From Sphingobacteriales bacterium TSM_CSS (GTDB lineage Bacteria > Bacteroidota > Bacteroidia > Chitinophagales > UBA2359), in the NCBI GenBank assembly GCA_002212985.1, contig NBMY01000045.1, positions 1-36,845 of the forward strand: DNA of 36,845 nt, read 5' to 3'. Made by a program: the position numbers and the translations under genes. Position 1 is the stretch's first letter. Each line of letters opens with the position of its first letter. Positions 16,206 through 24,545 of the stretch are shown here, piece by piece. The notes under the pieces are model-generated. The model was not told the DNA's origin. It was given only the letters and a program-made list of their open reading frames with translations, and did not search any database.

Positions 16206-19200
16206 TTACCGTTTAACCACCTTAACAACACCCACACCGGCTGCACTTACGGCTTTAAGCAGGTAAACGCCTGCGGGTAGTGTTTGTAAAGACAGCAGTT
16301 GGGCATTGGCCGTTGCATCTTGGGTAAATACTAACTGCCCGTTACCGGTAAAGAGTTGCAACCGGCAGTTTTGAACGCCGCTTACCAACAGTTGGTCGGT
16401 AGTGGGGTTGGGTTGGGCGGTTATTTGCAGGGTATTGCCGGTTGCACCGTAAATGCTGTTGTTAAAACTAACCTGTACGGCATCTACAGCCACGCAGCCA
16501 AACGAATTGGTAACGGTTACGGTATAGGTTCCAAAATCGGTTACGGTTATTTGGGGCGTTGTTTGCCCGTTTGACCATTGGTAAGCAAGCCAATCGCCAT
16601 CGGCCGAAAAGGTGAGCGGAAATGCTTCGGGCAATACATACAGTTCATCGGGGCCTAAATCTACTTCGCAGTATGGGTTCATATCGGCCAGTACAATGGC
16701 GGTATTGTTAAACTCACAGTCTTCATCAATTTCAAAACTGCCGTCAATGGTAAACACAAACGAGTTAAAGCCCGAATATTGGGGCAGGTTGTTGGGTATG
16801 AGCACAGAAACGGTATCGGCATACACGGTTGCAGGGCGGCGTTGGGTAAAAATGGGCAGGTAATCGCCGGTGGGTAATATGCGTTGTACGGTTAAATCTA
16901 CCGAATCGGGCAGGGCTTTGCCTATGTTTTTTACAACAAACCGAGCCTCAAATGCAGTCATTTGCGAGTTTATAAAAAGTGGGTTGCTAAGAATAGGAAA
17001 ACCTGTTGCCGGGTTATAAAAACTCATACCGGATATAGGCAGGCTCAGTTCGGGCTGTTGGCGCGGTACAGGGCTAATTGCGGGGTCGGCGGCAAGGGCA
17101 ATGGTTTGCAGGGTGTAAAGCAGTTGGTTATCTGTAGCGGCAGCGGGCATAAGGGTTTGTGTAGCATTTTTTATGCAGCTTGCAAGCGGTTGCCCGTAGT
17201 TAAGGGTGTTTAGTTGCTCTAAAATACCGGTTGTGCAGGTATTGGCTGTTTCCGGTATTGCCACATCTGTATTGCCCATAAAGGCTGCGGCGCCGCTTTG
17301 GCTTGCCAATACAAAATCTGCCATCATATTGCCGGAGCCAGTGGCGCTATAGTCATACATGCTGCCGCTTTTACCTGCGCTTGCCAGCATAACGGGGTAG
17401 CGCCCCTCGTTTTGGTAAAACTGAGGCGGGTTAATATCGGTAAGCCAATAACCATTGTTGTTGGCATTGCCGGTAAATTGCACCAAACCTACACCGTTGT
17501 TTAAAAGCTGTTCAATTTCGGGAAAATTGAGCGACCCGAATTTGTTGTTGGCAAAACTGCCTTTTACCCTTCCGCCATAACCGTTGTTGCTTTCCAGCAG
17601 TTGTTGGTAGGCAACCAGATAGCTGCTGTTCAGGTCCACCTCGCCGGTATCGCCCTGGGCAAGGTGCAAAATATCTTTGCGCCAGAAATTATCTTCATTG
17701 CACAAAAAATCGGTTTGCGTGGTTTCGTAAGCAATCAGCTTGTCTAAATATGCCTGCACTTCTGCGGGCGTAGAAGCGGGTACGCGCCCAATAGCCACTT
17801 GTGGTGCGGTATCGGTATTGTTTCGGGCTGCCAGCAGCACATCGGATGCCGGAACACCGTAGGTAGGAACTAAGTTGGCGTTAAAAGCAGCAGTGTTAAA
17901 GGTAGTTTGGTTGTAGGTAATGCCTTTACCCAACAGCAATACGTATTGGGGCGGGGTTTGCCAGTTATCAACGGCGTAATTGATAAAATTGCGTATAGAC
18001 AAGGGGTGTTTGGCAATGCCGAAGGCAAATTGATTGTAGAGTTCGTCAATATAAACTACCTGCACGTTGTAGTTGCCACCCTGCGCAGAACGGCGGTAGT
18101 TGGCATAGGTTTCTACGGCATTGGCAGCGCCGGCAGCAAGCGCCGGATGGGTAATAATTACAAAATTACCCTGGTTTGGCGGATTGGAAAAGTTGGTAAA
18201 ATCAACGGTTTGCAGGGTGTTTAGCAGGGTAATTGCATCGGGGTTGGTATTTACCAGATACAGGTTTCGGGTTGCCGTAAGCGGTGTGCCTTCGGGCAGT
18301 TTAAATTTTAGCAGCCCGCCTTCCTGCACGGCTTGCAGGCGCAGGTTGTTGGTTTGGTCGTACAACACAGGGGCATCGCCGCCGTTAAAGTTGTCAATTT
18401 CAAGGTATTTTTCGGTGTTATCGGACAGGGTAAAGTTAAAGAAGGAGGACCCGCCAAAGTTGAAACTGCGCGGATACTGCAGCCGGTACCAGGCAACGGC
18501 ATTTATATCGGCATCGGTACCCGATGAGGTAACGCTAAGTGTAGCGCCTCCGCCCAGAAAGGCCGGCAGCGGAACTTCAAAAGTTTGTTCGGTACAGCTA
18601 AAGCCATTGTAGGTAGCGGTAGCATAGGGGGTTCCGTTAACCGATGCGGTAATGGTATGGTCATTGGGCAGCAAGGGGTTGTCTGAGCGGCCAACCACTT
18701 TAAGGCTTACCTGTGCATTACCGGTTGCCGATTCGTACAAGTTTGGGGCCAACAGGTTAAATGTTTGAGTAGCGCCGGCGGCAATATTGGTTCCTACAAA
18801 TCCCTCGCAAGCGCCAAACCCCGCAAAACGCAGGGGTGTGTTGCCCTGATAGGCAAAAGGTACGCCGGCATTAAACTGGTTATTAACCGCCCAAAAGGAA
18901 GTTTGCCGGAAAAATGTTTCGGCGGGCGGGGCGGCAGTTAGATTGTTGGGTGTATTTTGGTAGCGCAGGTTGGGCACAAGGTTGTTCCAGGTAAGGAAAT
19001 AGGCGGCCGTATCGGTAAACAGGCTTCGGGCGGTGTTGAGTTGATCATCGGGGTTGTTAAACAGTGGTGTATCGGCATTTCCGGTGTTGGTCAATCCAAT
19101 AAACTGAATATAATCGGAACCTGTCATAGTTCCTTCTGAAGTGGTGTATAGCGGCACCTGCTGTCCATTGCGAAACAACTGAAAACCGCTGCCAATATTG

Positions 19201-19376
19201 GGCAGGCCGGCAGCAAGCAGGGCACTTTGCGGAATTTGGTATAAGCCATTGGCGGCTACGTTTATTTTAACGTAGGTTTGCCCGTTGTTTATCCATTCGT
19301 TGTTGTAAGGTTGGGCAAAAATGTTAAAGTTGAGGGCGCATAAAAGCAAAAATACAAGGGTGGCTAATCGGCACAT
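16206..19376 (-). CDS. Large C25-like (gingipain-fold) secreted protein with type A T9SS sorting domain, active site degenerate
   Basis: The start at 19376 gives the signal peptide MCRLATLVFLLLCALNFNIFAQ and a 1056-residue protein; a longer frame adds 21 doubtful residues. Its order fits PorU-like C25 proteins: a beta-rich N-terminus (about 25-330), the C25 fold (about 410-760, with LPLSIRNFI-like, VLLLGKG, VAIGRVPASTPAE), a CARDB-like region (about 800-900), a PKD-like segment and a C-terminal sorting domain. At the catalytic positions the usual GHG/GHA is FTGNAN (Asn637, codon 17466-17468). The usual Cys in [ASN]xCxxG is Gly668 (codon 17373-17375, SAGKSGS). The protein is therefore probably not a peptidase. 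The end (LQITAQPNPTTDQLLVS ... GVYLLKAV) is a type A T9SS CTD. A TAAATTTG promoter lies at 19437-19444. Confidence 0.85.
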   Translation of the reverse strand: MCRLATLVFLLLCALNFNIFAQPYNNEWINNGQTYVKINVAANGLYQIPQSALLAAGLPNIGSGFQLFRNGQQVPLYTTSEGTMTGSDYIQFIGLTNTGNADTPLFNNPDDQLNTARSLFTDTAAYFLTWNNLVPNLRYQNTPNNLTAAPPAETFFRQTSFWAVNNQFNAGVPFAYQGNTPLRFAGFGACEGFVGTNIAAGATQTFNLLAPNLYESATGNAQVSLKVVGRSDNPLLPNDHTITASVNGTPYATATYNGFSCTEQTFEVPLPAFLGGGATLSVTSSGTDADINAVAWYRLQYPRSFNFGGSSFFNFTLSDNTEKYLEIDNFNGGDAPVLYDQTNNLRLQAVQEGGLLKFKLPEGTPLTATRNLYLVNTNPDAITLLNTLQTVDFTNFSNPPNQGNFVIITHPALAAGAANAVETYANYRRSAQGGNYNVQVVYIDELYNQFAFGIAKHPLSIRNFINYAVDNWQTPPQYVLLLGKGITYNQTTFNTAAFNANLVPTYGVPASDVLLAARNNTDTAPQVAIGRVPASTPAEVQAYLDKLIAYETTQTDFLCNEDNFWRKDILHLAQGDTGEVDLNSSYLVAYQQLLESNNGYGGRVKGSFANNKFGSLNFPEIEQLLNNGVGLVQFTGNANNNGYWLTDINPPQFYQNEGRYPVMLASAGKSGSMYDYSATGSGNMMADFVLASQSGAAAFMGNTDVAIPETANTCTTGILEQLNTLNYGQPLASCIKNATQTLMPAAATDNQLLYTLQTIALAADPAISPVPRQQPELSLPISGMSFYNPATGFPILSNPLFINSQMTAFEARFVVKNIGKALPDSVDLTVQRILPTGDYLPIFTQRRPATVYADTVSVLIPNNLPQYSGFNSFVFTIDGSFEIDEDCEFNNTAIVLADMNPYCEVDLGPDELYVLPEAFPLTFSADGDWLAYQWSNGQTTPQITVTDFGTYTVTVTNSFGCVAVDAVQVSFNNSIYGATGNTLQITAQPNPTTDQLLVSGVQNCRLQLFTGNGQLVFTQDATANAQLLSLQTLPAGVYLLKAVSAAGVGVVKVVKR

Positions 19377-19436
19377 TGGGTTAAGATTAAGGTAGAAAAG
19401 TCTTGAAATGAAGATACATGAGTTTATACAAAAACG

Positions 19437-19444
19437 CAAATTTA
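19437..19444 (-). promoter_or_regulatory. Candidate -7 element for the C25-like/asnB unit
   Basis: The minus strand reads TAAATTTG, a perfect TAnnTTTG match, about 60 nt before the ATG at 19376. No ORF end or gene start other than this one lies nearby on the minus strand. Confidence 0.5.
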
Positions 19445-19500
19445 AGACTTTTCGGGTAAGTTAACCCGATGTTTTTTGGCATTCGGGCTATAATACTGCC

Positions 19501-21081
19501 CTAACCCAATTTTACCATAATTTCATCGGCAGCAATGCGCCCGGTTTCGGCGGCGCCGTTCATGTATCCCTGGTAGTCTTCGCTGCAATGTTCGCCGGCA
19601 AAAAAGAGGTTGTCCACAGCCGGAAATTCGTTTCCGGCAATGGCAAGCCACTGCCCTGTTTTGTAGCAGGCATAGCTACCTTTGGTATAGGGGTAGGTTG
19701 GCCAGTGAAACCGCTCTGCCTTACCATTGTGCAGGTTGAGCGAGCCGGGAAACACCTGTTCTAATTTTGGCAGGTATAAGCCGGCCTGGTTTTGCGGGGT
19801 TCCGTTGCCTACTTGTACGCCGGTGGCTCCGCCGGAGTAAACGGTATAGCCGCCATCGGCTGAGGCTTGCAGTTGGCTGTTATCCCAGCCGGTTTGCAGC
19901 CCGTTATCGGTAAAAAGATAGCCGCTGTAGCCGTTGTTTCGCCAGGGGCGGCCGCTAAATCCCAGCATGAGTTTGGCGTTGGTTCCGTAGCCCAGTTCGT
20001 TAATGGCGGTTATTTTTTCGGGTGGCAGGTTAAGTCCTGCATCTAAATCTACCTCGCGCAAAACGGTAAACGGCAGGGTTAGTAAGACAAAATCGGCCGT
20101 TACTTCTTTAACCGAGGTTCCGCCTGTTTGAAACGACAGTTTGTAGCCGTTGCCCGATTTATAGACTGCCTCCAGCTTATGCCCCACCGAAATGGCGCTG
20201 CTTACCTCATTGGCAAGACGGTCAACCAAGGTTTGGTTACCGCCCGAAATTTTATACCGCTCATCGCTTTCGCCAAAAATATCGAAAGTGCCGCCCGAGG
20301 TATCGGCCGATATGAGGTAGAGCATGTTAATACAAGATTGCTCGCCGGCATCCAGCCCGTATTCGGTAACATAGGCTTCGGAAAGGAGCGATTTAAGCCA
20401 GCCTGTTGCACCAATATTATCGAGGTATTGGTCGAGGCTAAGGAGGTCGAGGGTGGCGGCTGCGGCATCAAAATCGTTGTAAACGGCATCAATATCGGCC
20501 TGCATTTGAGCGGCTATGGGCTGAAATTCGGCAATAACCTGTTCCAGCGTGTAATGCATTCCGTTAAAGAAAAAGGCATCTTTAATAACGCCGGTATCGG
20601 TTTGGGTATCAATGAGTTGCAACCCGAAGGTATTAACCAGTTGCAGCATATCGTCATGAATGCTGTCAATAAATTCGCCGCCCAGTTCGGTGGTCATGCC
20701 TGTACCCATAATATTGGCGGCGGTGTACATTCTGCCGCCGGTTCTTTCCGATGCTTCGTAAATTTGGGCAATATGCCCGGCTTGCTTAAGGCGGTAGGCA
20801 GCGTTTAGGCCGGCCATGCCGGCGCCCACAATGGCAATTTTGGCGGTGGTTTCTTCTTTTTTGCACCCGGTTTGCACGGCGCCCATACCGGCAATGCCTG
20901 TTATGAGGACAGCTTTTGCGGTGGCACTTAAAAACCGGCGGCGCGAAAGCGTTTTTTCGCTTTCCATTTGCAGTATGGAAACAATATCTTTTTGCTGGGT
21001 TTTATTGGCGCGGAAGGCTATTTTAAACGCCTTTTGCAAGGTGCGCAGCAGCGGAGTGCGGGGAGCGGCAGGTTTTTTCAT
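19501..21081 (-). CDS. Flavin-dependent amine oxidase, Tat-exported lipoprotein
   Basis: The ATG at 21081 is chosen over a TTG three codons upstream. The 526-residue protein begins with a long basic n-region and a Tat motif (SRRRFLSATAKAVLITGIAG) ending in a lipobox-like VQTGC, so it is probably folded and cofactor-loaded before export and lipid-anchored. The FAD-binding start IAIVGAGMAGLNAAYRL and GGRMYT follow, then a large amine-oxidase region (GGEFIDSIH) and the C-terminal FAD segment FFAGEHCSEDYQGYMNGA. The family includes monoamine and L-amino-acid oxidases that produce aldehydes or 2-oxoacids with ammonia and H2O2. The substrate is unknown. A GGTAAAGAGTTTACC palindrome (21121-21135) lies just upstream. 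Confidence 0.88.
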   Translation of the reverse strand: MKKPAAPRTPLLRTLQKAFKIAFRANKTQQKDIVSILQMESEKTLSRRRFLSATAKAVLITGIAGMGAVQTGCKKEETTAKIAIVGAGMAGLNAAYRLKQAGHIAQIYEASERTGGRMYTAANIMGTGMTTELGGEFIDSIHDDMLQLVNTFGLQLIDTQTDTGVIKDAFFFNGMHYTLEQVIAEFQPIAAQMQADIDAVYNDFDAAAATLDLLSLDQYLDNIGATGWLKSLLSEAYVTEYGLDAGEQSCINMLYLISADTSGGTFDIFGESDERYKISGGNQTLVDRLANEVSSAISVGHKLEAVYKSGNGYKLSFQTGGTSVKEVTADFVLLTLPFTVLREVDLDAGLNLPPEKITAINELGYGTNAKLMLGFSGRPWRNNGYSGYLFTDNGLQTGWDNSQLQASADGGYTVYSGGATGVQVGNGTPQNQAGLYLPKLEQVFPGSLNLHNGKAERFHWPTYPYTKGSYACYKTGQWLAIAGNEFPAVDNLFFAGEHCSEDYQGYMNGAAETGRIAADEIMVKLG

Positions 21082-21120
21082 AGGTAACAAATGGTATTGT
21101 TAAATTTGGGCAAAAATTAA

Positions 21121-21135
21121 GGTAAAGAGTTTACC
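21121..21135. promoter_or_regulatory. Short palindrome upstream of the amine oxidase gene
   Basis: GGTAAA-GAG-TTTACC has 6-bp perfect arms and lies 40 nt upstream of the amine oxidase start. A regulatory protein could bind it, but the length is too short to exclude chance. Confidence 0.25.
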
Positions 21136-21276
21136 GATGCAAATATTTAGGGTAACAATTTTAAATTTAACCACAGCTACGCCGTTTTTCCCCTTTTCAG
21201 ACAGCCATAAAAGCTCCAAAACAGCAGAAAATACAGGGTAAATGCAATTTTGTGCTGTATAAACAAACTATTTTGG

Positions 21277-21290
21277 CTAACAATCGTTAG
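21277..21290. promoter_or_regulatory. Candidate TetR-family operator (autoregulatory)
   Basis: CTAAC-AATC-GTTAG, 12 of 14 positions symmetric, overlaps the first bases of the promoter of the downstream TetR gene. The arrangement is typical for autorepression: repressor bound here would block RNA polymerase. A degenerate ATTAATCGTAAAA stretch (about 21883-21895) before paaA is too weak to count as a second site. Confidence 0.5.
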
Positions 21291-21295
21291 TTTTG
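21288..21295 (+). promoter_or_regulatory. Candidate -7 element of the TetR-paa transcript
   Basis: TAGTTTTG matches TAnnTTTG exactly and lies only 15 nt before the proposed TTG start at 21311, so the transcript would have a leader of about 12 nt. It overlaps the CTAAC...GTTAG palindrome. Confidence 0.5.
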
Positions 21296-21310
21296 TGAAA
21301 AATTCCCGAC

Positions 21311-21874
21311 TTGAACCGCAAAGAACAAATACGCGAAATAGCCCAAACCATGTTCAGGGAACGAGGGTATGCCGCCACCTCTATGCGAGATTTGGCTACT
21401 GCCGTAGGCATAGAAGCCGCCAGTTTGTACAACCACATTAAATCAAAAGAAGATTTGCTGAAGGAGATATGCTTTGACTGTGCCGATGAGTTTTTTGAGG
21501 GCATACACAAGGCTAAAACGGCTCCCATGGCGCCCGACGCACAATTGAGCCTTGCCATTAAAGAACATATACAGGTGGTTGCCAACAACTTAGACGGTTC
21601 GGCTGTTTTTTTACATGAGTGGCGGTTTCTTACCGAGCCGTACTTGTCTGAGTTTAAAGCAAAGCGCAAATACTATCGGCTTCAGTTTCAGCAAATAATT
21701 GAAAAAGGCATTTCGGAAGGTATTTTTAAGCCGGTAGATGCCAAAGTATATAGCCTGTCTATTCTTTCGGCGCTAAACTGGATTTACGACTGGTACAAAC
21801 CCGAAGGAGAACTTAGCCCGCAGGCGCTGGCCGCCCAATTCAGCTATTTAATACTGGAGGGGTTGAATAAGTGA
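21311..21874 (+). CDS. TetR/AcrR family transcriptional regulator, probably of the paa genes
   Basis: The frame opens with TTG at 21311; no in-frame ATG lies between the stop at 21296 and this codon. The TetR helix-turn-helix needs this start, because the next ATG (21350) would delete the first helix. The N-terminus is a standard TetR DNA-binding domain (REIAQTMFRERGYAATSMRDLATAVGIEAASLYNHIKSKEDLL). The C-terminal ligand-binding half (about residues 60-187) matches the length of the family. It is encoded 86 nt before paaA on the same strand and has a palindrome in its promoter, so phenylacetyl-CoA or a related thioester is a reasonable guess for the ligand. Confidence 0.88.
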   Translation: MNRKEQIREIAQTMFRERGYAATSMRDLATAVGIEAASLYNHIKSKEDLLKEICFDCADEFFEGIHKAKTAPMAPDAQLSLAIKEHIQVVANNLDGSAVFLHEWRFLTEPYLSEFKAKRKYYRLQFQQIIEKGISEGIFKPVDAKVYSLSILSALNWIYDWYKPEGELSPQALAAQFSYLILEGLNK

Positions 21875-21960
21875 GAGGAAATATTAATCGTAAAAACACA
21901 ACAATAAAAAAAACAGTAATACCGCAACAACAATTTGCCTAACCCCAAAATATTACCACC

Positions 21961-22950
21961 ATGTACGGAGGAGGATATATTTACGACCCCGAAAATAAAA
22001 ATCAGGCGCCCATAGCCGAAGACCCCGAAAAATTAGCCGAATTTGAAGCTAAAATTGACAACGGCGAAAAAATTGAGCCTTCCGATTGGATGCCCTACGA
22101 ATACCGCCGCCAACTCATACGCATGATTGAGCAGCACGCCCACTCCGAAATTATTGGTGCCCTGCCCGAAGGTACCTGGATTACCCGCGCACCCGGCTTT
22201 AAACGCAAAATGGCGCTCATTGCCAAAGTGCAAGATGAAATAGGGCACGGACAACTGCTCTACGCCGCCGCCGAAACATTGGGTAAACCCCGAGAACAAA
22301 TGCTCAACGACCTGCTCAGCGGAAAATCGAAATACTCAAACGTGTTTAACTACCCCGCCAAAACCTGGGCCGATGTGGCTGTTATAGGATTTTTAATTGA
22401 TGCCGGCGCTATTATTAACCAATTAGCCAACTCAAAAGGCTCTTACGCACCCTACGGCCGCGCCCTTAAACGCATTTGCGCCGAAGAATCGTTTCACCTT
22501 AAACAGGGCTACGAAGCCTTTGTTTACTTAGCTACCGGAACCTCCACCCAGCGCGCCATGCTGCAAGATGCCGTAAACCGGTGGTGGCCGCCCATTATGC
22601 ACTTCTTCGGACCGTCTGATAAAATATCGGTTCATACCGAAAAACTCATCAGGTGGCAGGTAAAAATGGATACCAACGACAATATGCGCAATGATTTCCT
22701 GGAGCAATATGTGCCTAAAATTTGGGAGCTGGATATTACCCTGCCCGACCCCAACCTGCGCAAAAACCCCGAAACCGGTCGATGGGAATATACAGAACCC
22801 GACTGGGACGAATTTTTCCGCGTTATTAGCGGCAACGGGCCCTGCAACAAAGAACGCCTCGATGTGCGCCGTTGGGTAGAAGAAAGCGGCCGCTGGGTAA
22901 GGCAAGCTCTCTTTAAACCCAACGAAATATATAAAGTGCCGCTGGCTTAA
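21961..22950 (+). CDS. paaA: 1,2-phenylacetyl-CoA epoxidase subunit A
   Basis: A 329-residue protein of full PaaA length. The diiron centre is visible: a Glu in [11 protein letters not shown] (Glu63), Glu93-xx-His96 (QDEIGHGQ), and Glu175/Glu176 with His179 ([11 protein letters not shown]). PaaA is the catalytic subunit of the bacterial multicomponent monooxygenase that epoxidises the ring of phenylacetyl-CoA, starting aerobic phenylacetate degradation. PaaA works with PaaC as a structural partner, PaaB as a bridge and PaaE as the NADPH reductase. In this window paaB and paaC follow only after an inserted gene. The ATG sits in ACCACCATG with no Shine-Dalgarno, usual for the phylum. Confidence 0.96.
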   Translation: MYGGGYIYDPENKNQAPIAEDPEKLAEFEAKIDNGEKIEPSDWMPYEYRRQLIRMIEQHAHSEIIGALPEGTWITRAPGFKRKMALIAKVQDEIGHGQLLYAAAETLGKPREQMLNDLLSGKSKYSNVFNYPAKTWADVAVIGFLIDAGAIINQLANSKGSYAPYGRALKRICAEESFHLKQGYEAFVYLATGTSTQRAMLQDAVNRWWPPIMHFFGPSDKISVHTEKLIRWQVKMDTNDNMRNDFLEQYVPKIWELDITLPDPNLRKNPETGRWEYTEPDWDEFFRVISGNGPCNKERLDVRRWVEESGRWVRQALFKPNEIYKVPLA

Positions 22951-23008
22951 AAACTACCAGCCCGCCCCTGAACTAATGCACGTCCGGGCGGCTTTAACTC
23001 AAACCGTT

Positions 23009-24043
23009 ATGCTGATAGCCAACCCAATATACGATGTGGTGTTTAAATATCTTATGGAGGATAATAAGATTGCCAAACTCTTCATTTCAGCCATTATTGG
23101 GCAGGAAATCACCCATCTTACGCTGCGACCTCAAGAATTTTTGGGCGAAACCGGCTTGAAAAAAAGTAAAAAAACGTCAAAAACGGGAGCAATTCTGCCA
23201 ACATCACTCACTGTTTACCGAATTGATTTTGCCGCCAATATTAAAACCAATGAAGGAGAAAAATTAGTTATCATAGAAATTCAAAAAACCCGCTTCCCTT
23301 CCGACATTATGCGCTTTCGAAAATATCTCGGAAAGCAATATGCCGATATCAATAATGCCGAAGAAGTAACCATGGGTAACAGAAAACGTAAAATAGGTAT
23401 TCCTATTATTAGTATTTATTTTATAGGGTACCGTATGGAGTTTATGAATGGTGGAATAATAGCTATTACACGCCAATGCAAAAATCTCATTACCAATGAG
23501 ATTTACCATGTCAAAGAACCTTTTATTGAAAGCCTTACTCATGACAGCTTCATTATTCAAATACCCCAACTTACCCAAAAACGCCGCAACGAACTGGAAA
23601 TATTATTGAGTGTATTTGACCAAAGCATTGTTACTAATGAAAATTACCATCTGCTAAATGTGAAGGAAGAAGACTTTCCGTCTAAATACCGACCTGTAAT
23701 ACGACGTTTACAAAACGCAATTTCTGAACCCGAAATTAAAACTAAAATGGAAATGGAAGACACCCTCCTCGATGAATTGGAACTAATAGAGCGTGAATAC
23801 GAAAAGGCACTTGAAGAAATAAAACTGGCCAAAAAACAGGCTAAACTTGCTGAACAAAGAAAGCGCTATCTTGAGCAACAAATAGAACAAGAGCGTAAGG
23901 AGAAGTTACGTCTTGAACAAGAAGCCGAACAAGAGCGTAAGGAGAAGTTACGCCTTGAACAGCAGACCGAACAGCAAATTGCCTCCCTTAAAGAAGAGTT
24001 GGAAGCCCTGAAAAAACAATTGAACAAAAAAACTGATGATTAA
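23009..24043 (+). CDS. Rpn/PD-(D/E)XK nuclease transposase-family protein inserted in the paa operon
   Basis: The start at 23009 (MLIANPIYDVVFKYLMED) is preferred over 22976, as this is the usual N-terminus of the family. The 344-residue protein has the PD-(D/E)XK core: Asp73 (YRIDFAAN) and Glu90-x-Gln92 (IIEIQK). The Rpn/YhgA-like and PDDEXK transposase families have this D...ExQ pattern. Residues about 240-344 form a long charged coiled coil including a 14-residue tandem repeat. Rpn proteins are DNA endonucleases tied to recombination-promoting activity, often spread like mobile genes. It separates paaA from paaB (58 and 85 nt gaps) and looks A/T-richer by eye than its neighbours. Confidence 0.85.
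   Translation: MLIANPIYDVVFKYLMEDNKIAKLFISAIIGQEITHLTLRPQEFLGETGLKKSKKTSKTGAILPTSLTVYRIDFAANIKTNEGEKLVIIEIQKTRFPSDIMRFRKYLGKQYADINNAEEVTMGNRKRKIGIPIISIYFIGYRMEFMNGGIIAITRQCKNLITNEIYHVKEPFIESLTHDSFIIQIPQLTQKRRNELEILLSVFDQSIVTNENYHLLNVKEEDFPSKYRPVIRRLQNAISEPEIKTKMEMEDTLLDELELIEREYEKALEEIKLAKKQAKLAEQRKRYLEQQIEQERKEKLRLEQEAEQERKEKLRLEQQTEQQIASLKEELEALKKQLNKKTDD
23885..23968 (+). repeat. 42-nt tandem duplication inside the coiled coil
   Basis: Two head-to-tail copies (23885-23926 and 23927-23968) differ at about 5 of 42 positions and encode EQERKEKLRLEQ-type heptads in frame. The duplication extends the coiled coil by 14 residues and is a likely length-variable site. Confidence 0.85.
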
Positions 24044-24128
24044 CCCATATTATACCCCCTCTTTTTTACCCTCACTACTTGCCGCCTTATGTTGAATATA
24101 CTCCATTCTTCCAAAACTCAATTTCACC

Positions 24129-24518
24129 ATGTCATCATTAGACCCCCGCATTAACCGATTAGACTTGGTTAAAACTGCTCAGGCAGAAAACATACAACCG
24201 CATCAGCATTGGGAAACCTACGAAGTATTTGTGCAGGCAAAACGCGGCGGACACCATACACACGCCGGTTCGCTGCACGCCGCCGACCACGATATGGCGC
24301 TCATTTTTGCCAAAGAACAGTTTGCCCGAAGAGGACAATGCCATAATATTTGGGTGGTAAAAACCAGCAACATCTTTGCCCTTAATACCGAAGATGCCGA
24401 TATGTTTGCCGAAAACAACGAAAAAAAATACCGCAACACAGGCGGTTTTAAAGTAAGCGATAAAATTACCCAATACAAAAGAAGCCACAAACACACACAA
24501 CCCGATGAAACCGATTAG
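24129..24518 (+). CDS. paaB: 1,2-phenylacetyl-CoA epoxidase subunit B
   Basis: A 129-residue protein. The core (WETYEVFVQAKRGGHHTHAGSLHAADHDMALIFAKEQFARRGQCHNIWVV) is the PaaB hallmark. PaaB is a small non-catalytic subunit that holds two PaaAC units together. Its usual place is directly after paaA; here it is separated by the Rpn-type gene. The 28-nt gap to paaC fits co-transcription. Confidence 0.95.
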   Translation: MSSLDPRINRLDLVKTAQAENIQPHQHWETYEVFVQAKRGGHHTHAGSLHAADHDMALIFAKEQFARRGQCHNIWVVKTSNIFALNTEDADMFAENNEKKYRNTGGFKVSDKITQYKRSHKHTQPDETD

Positions 24519-24545
24519 CCAACATTTAACCTCATACAAACTACT

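Noticed and set aside
19452..19469. TCGGGT...ACCCGA hairpin as terminator of the amine oxidase gene
   Set aside because: Six-bp arms and the T-run are on the plus-strand side, where no gene ends; on the minus strand no T-run follows.
22528..22905. Minus-strand open frames of 96-125 codons opposite paaA
   Set aside because: They lie wholly inside paaA, which has clear catalytic motifs; the antisense products resemble nothing.
22951..24128. Complete insertion sequence around the Rpn-type gene
   Set aside because: No terminal inverted repeats or target duplication could be seen at either edge, so only the gene itself is called.
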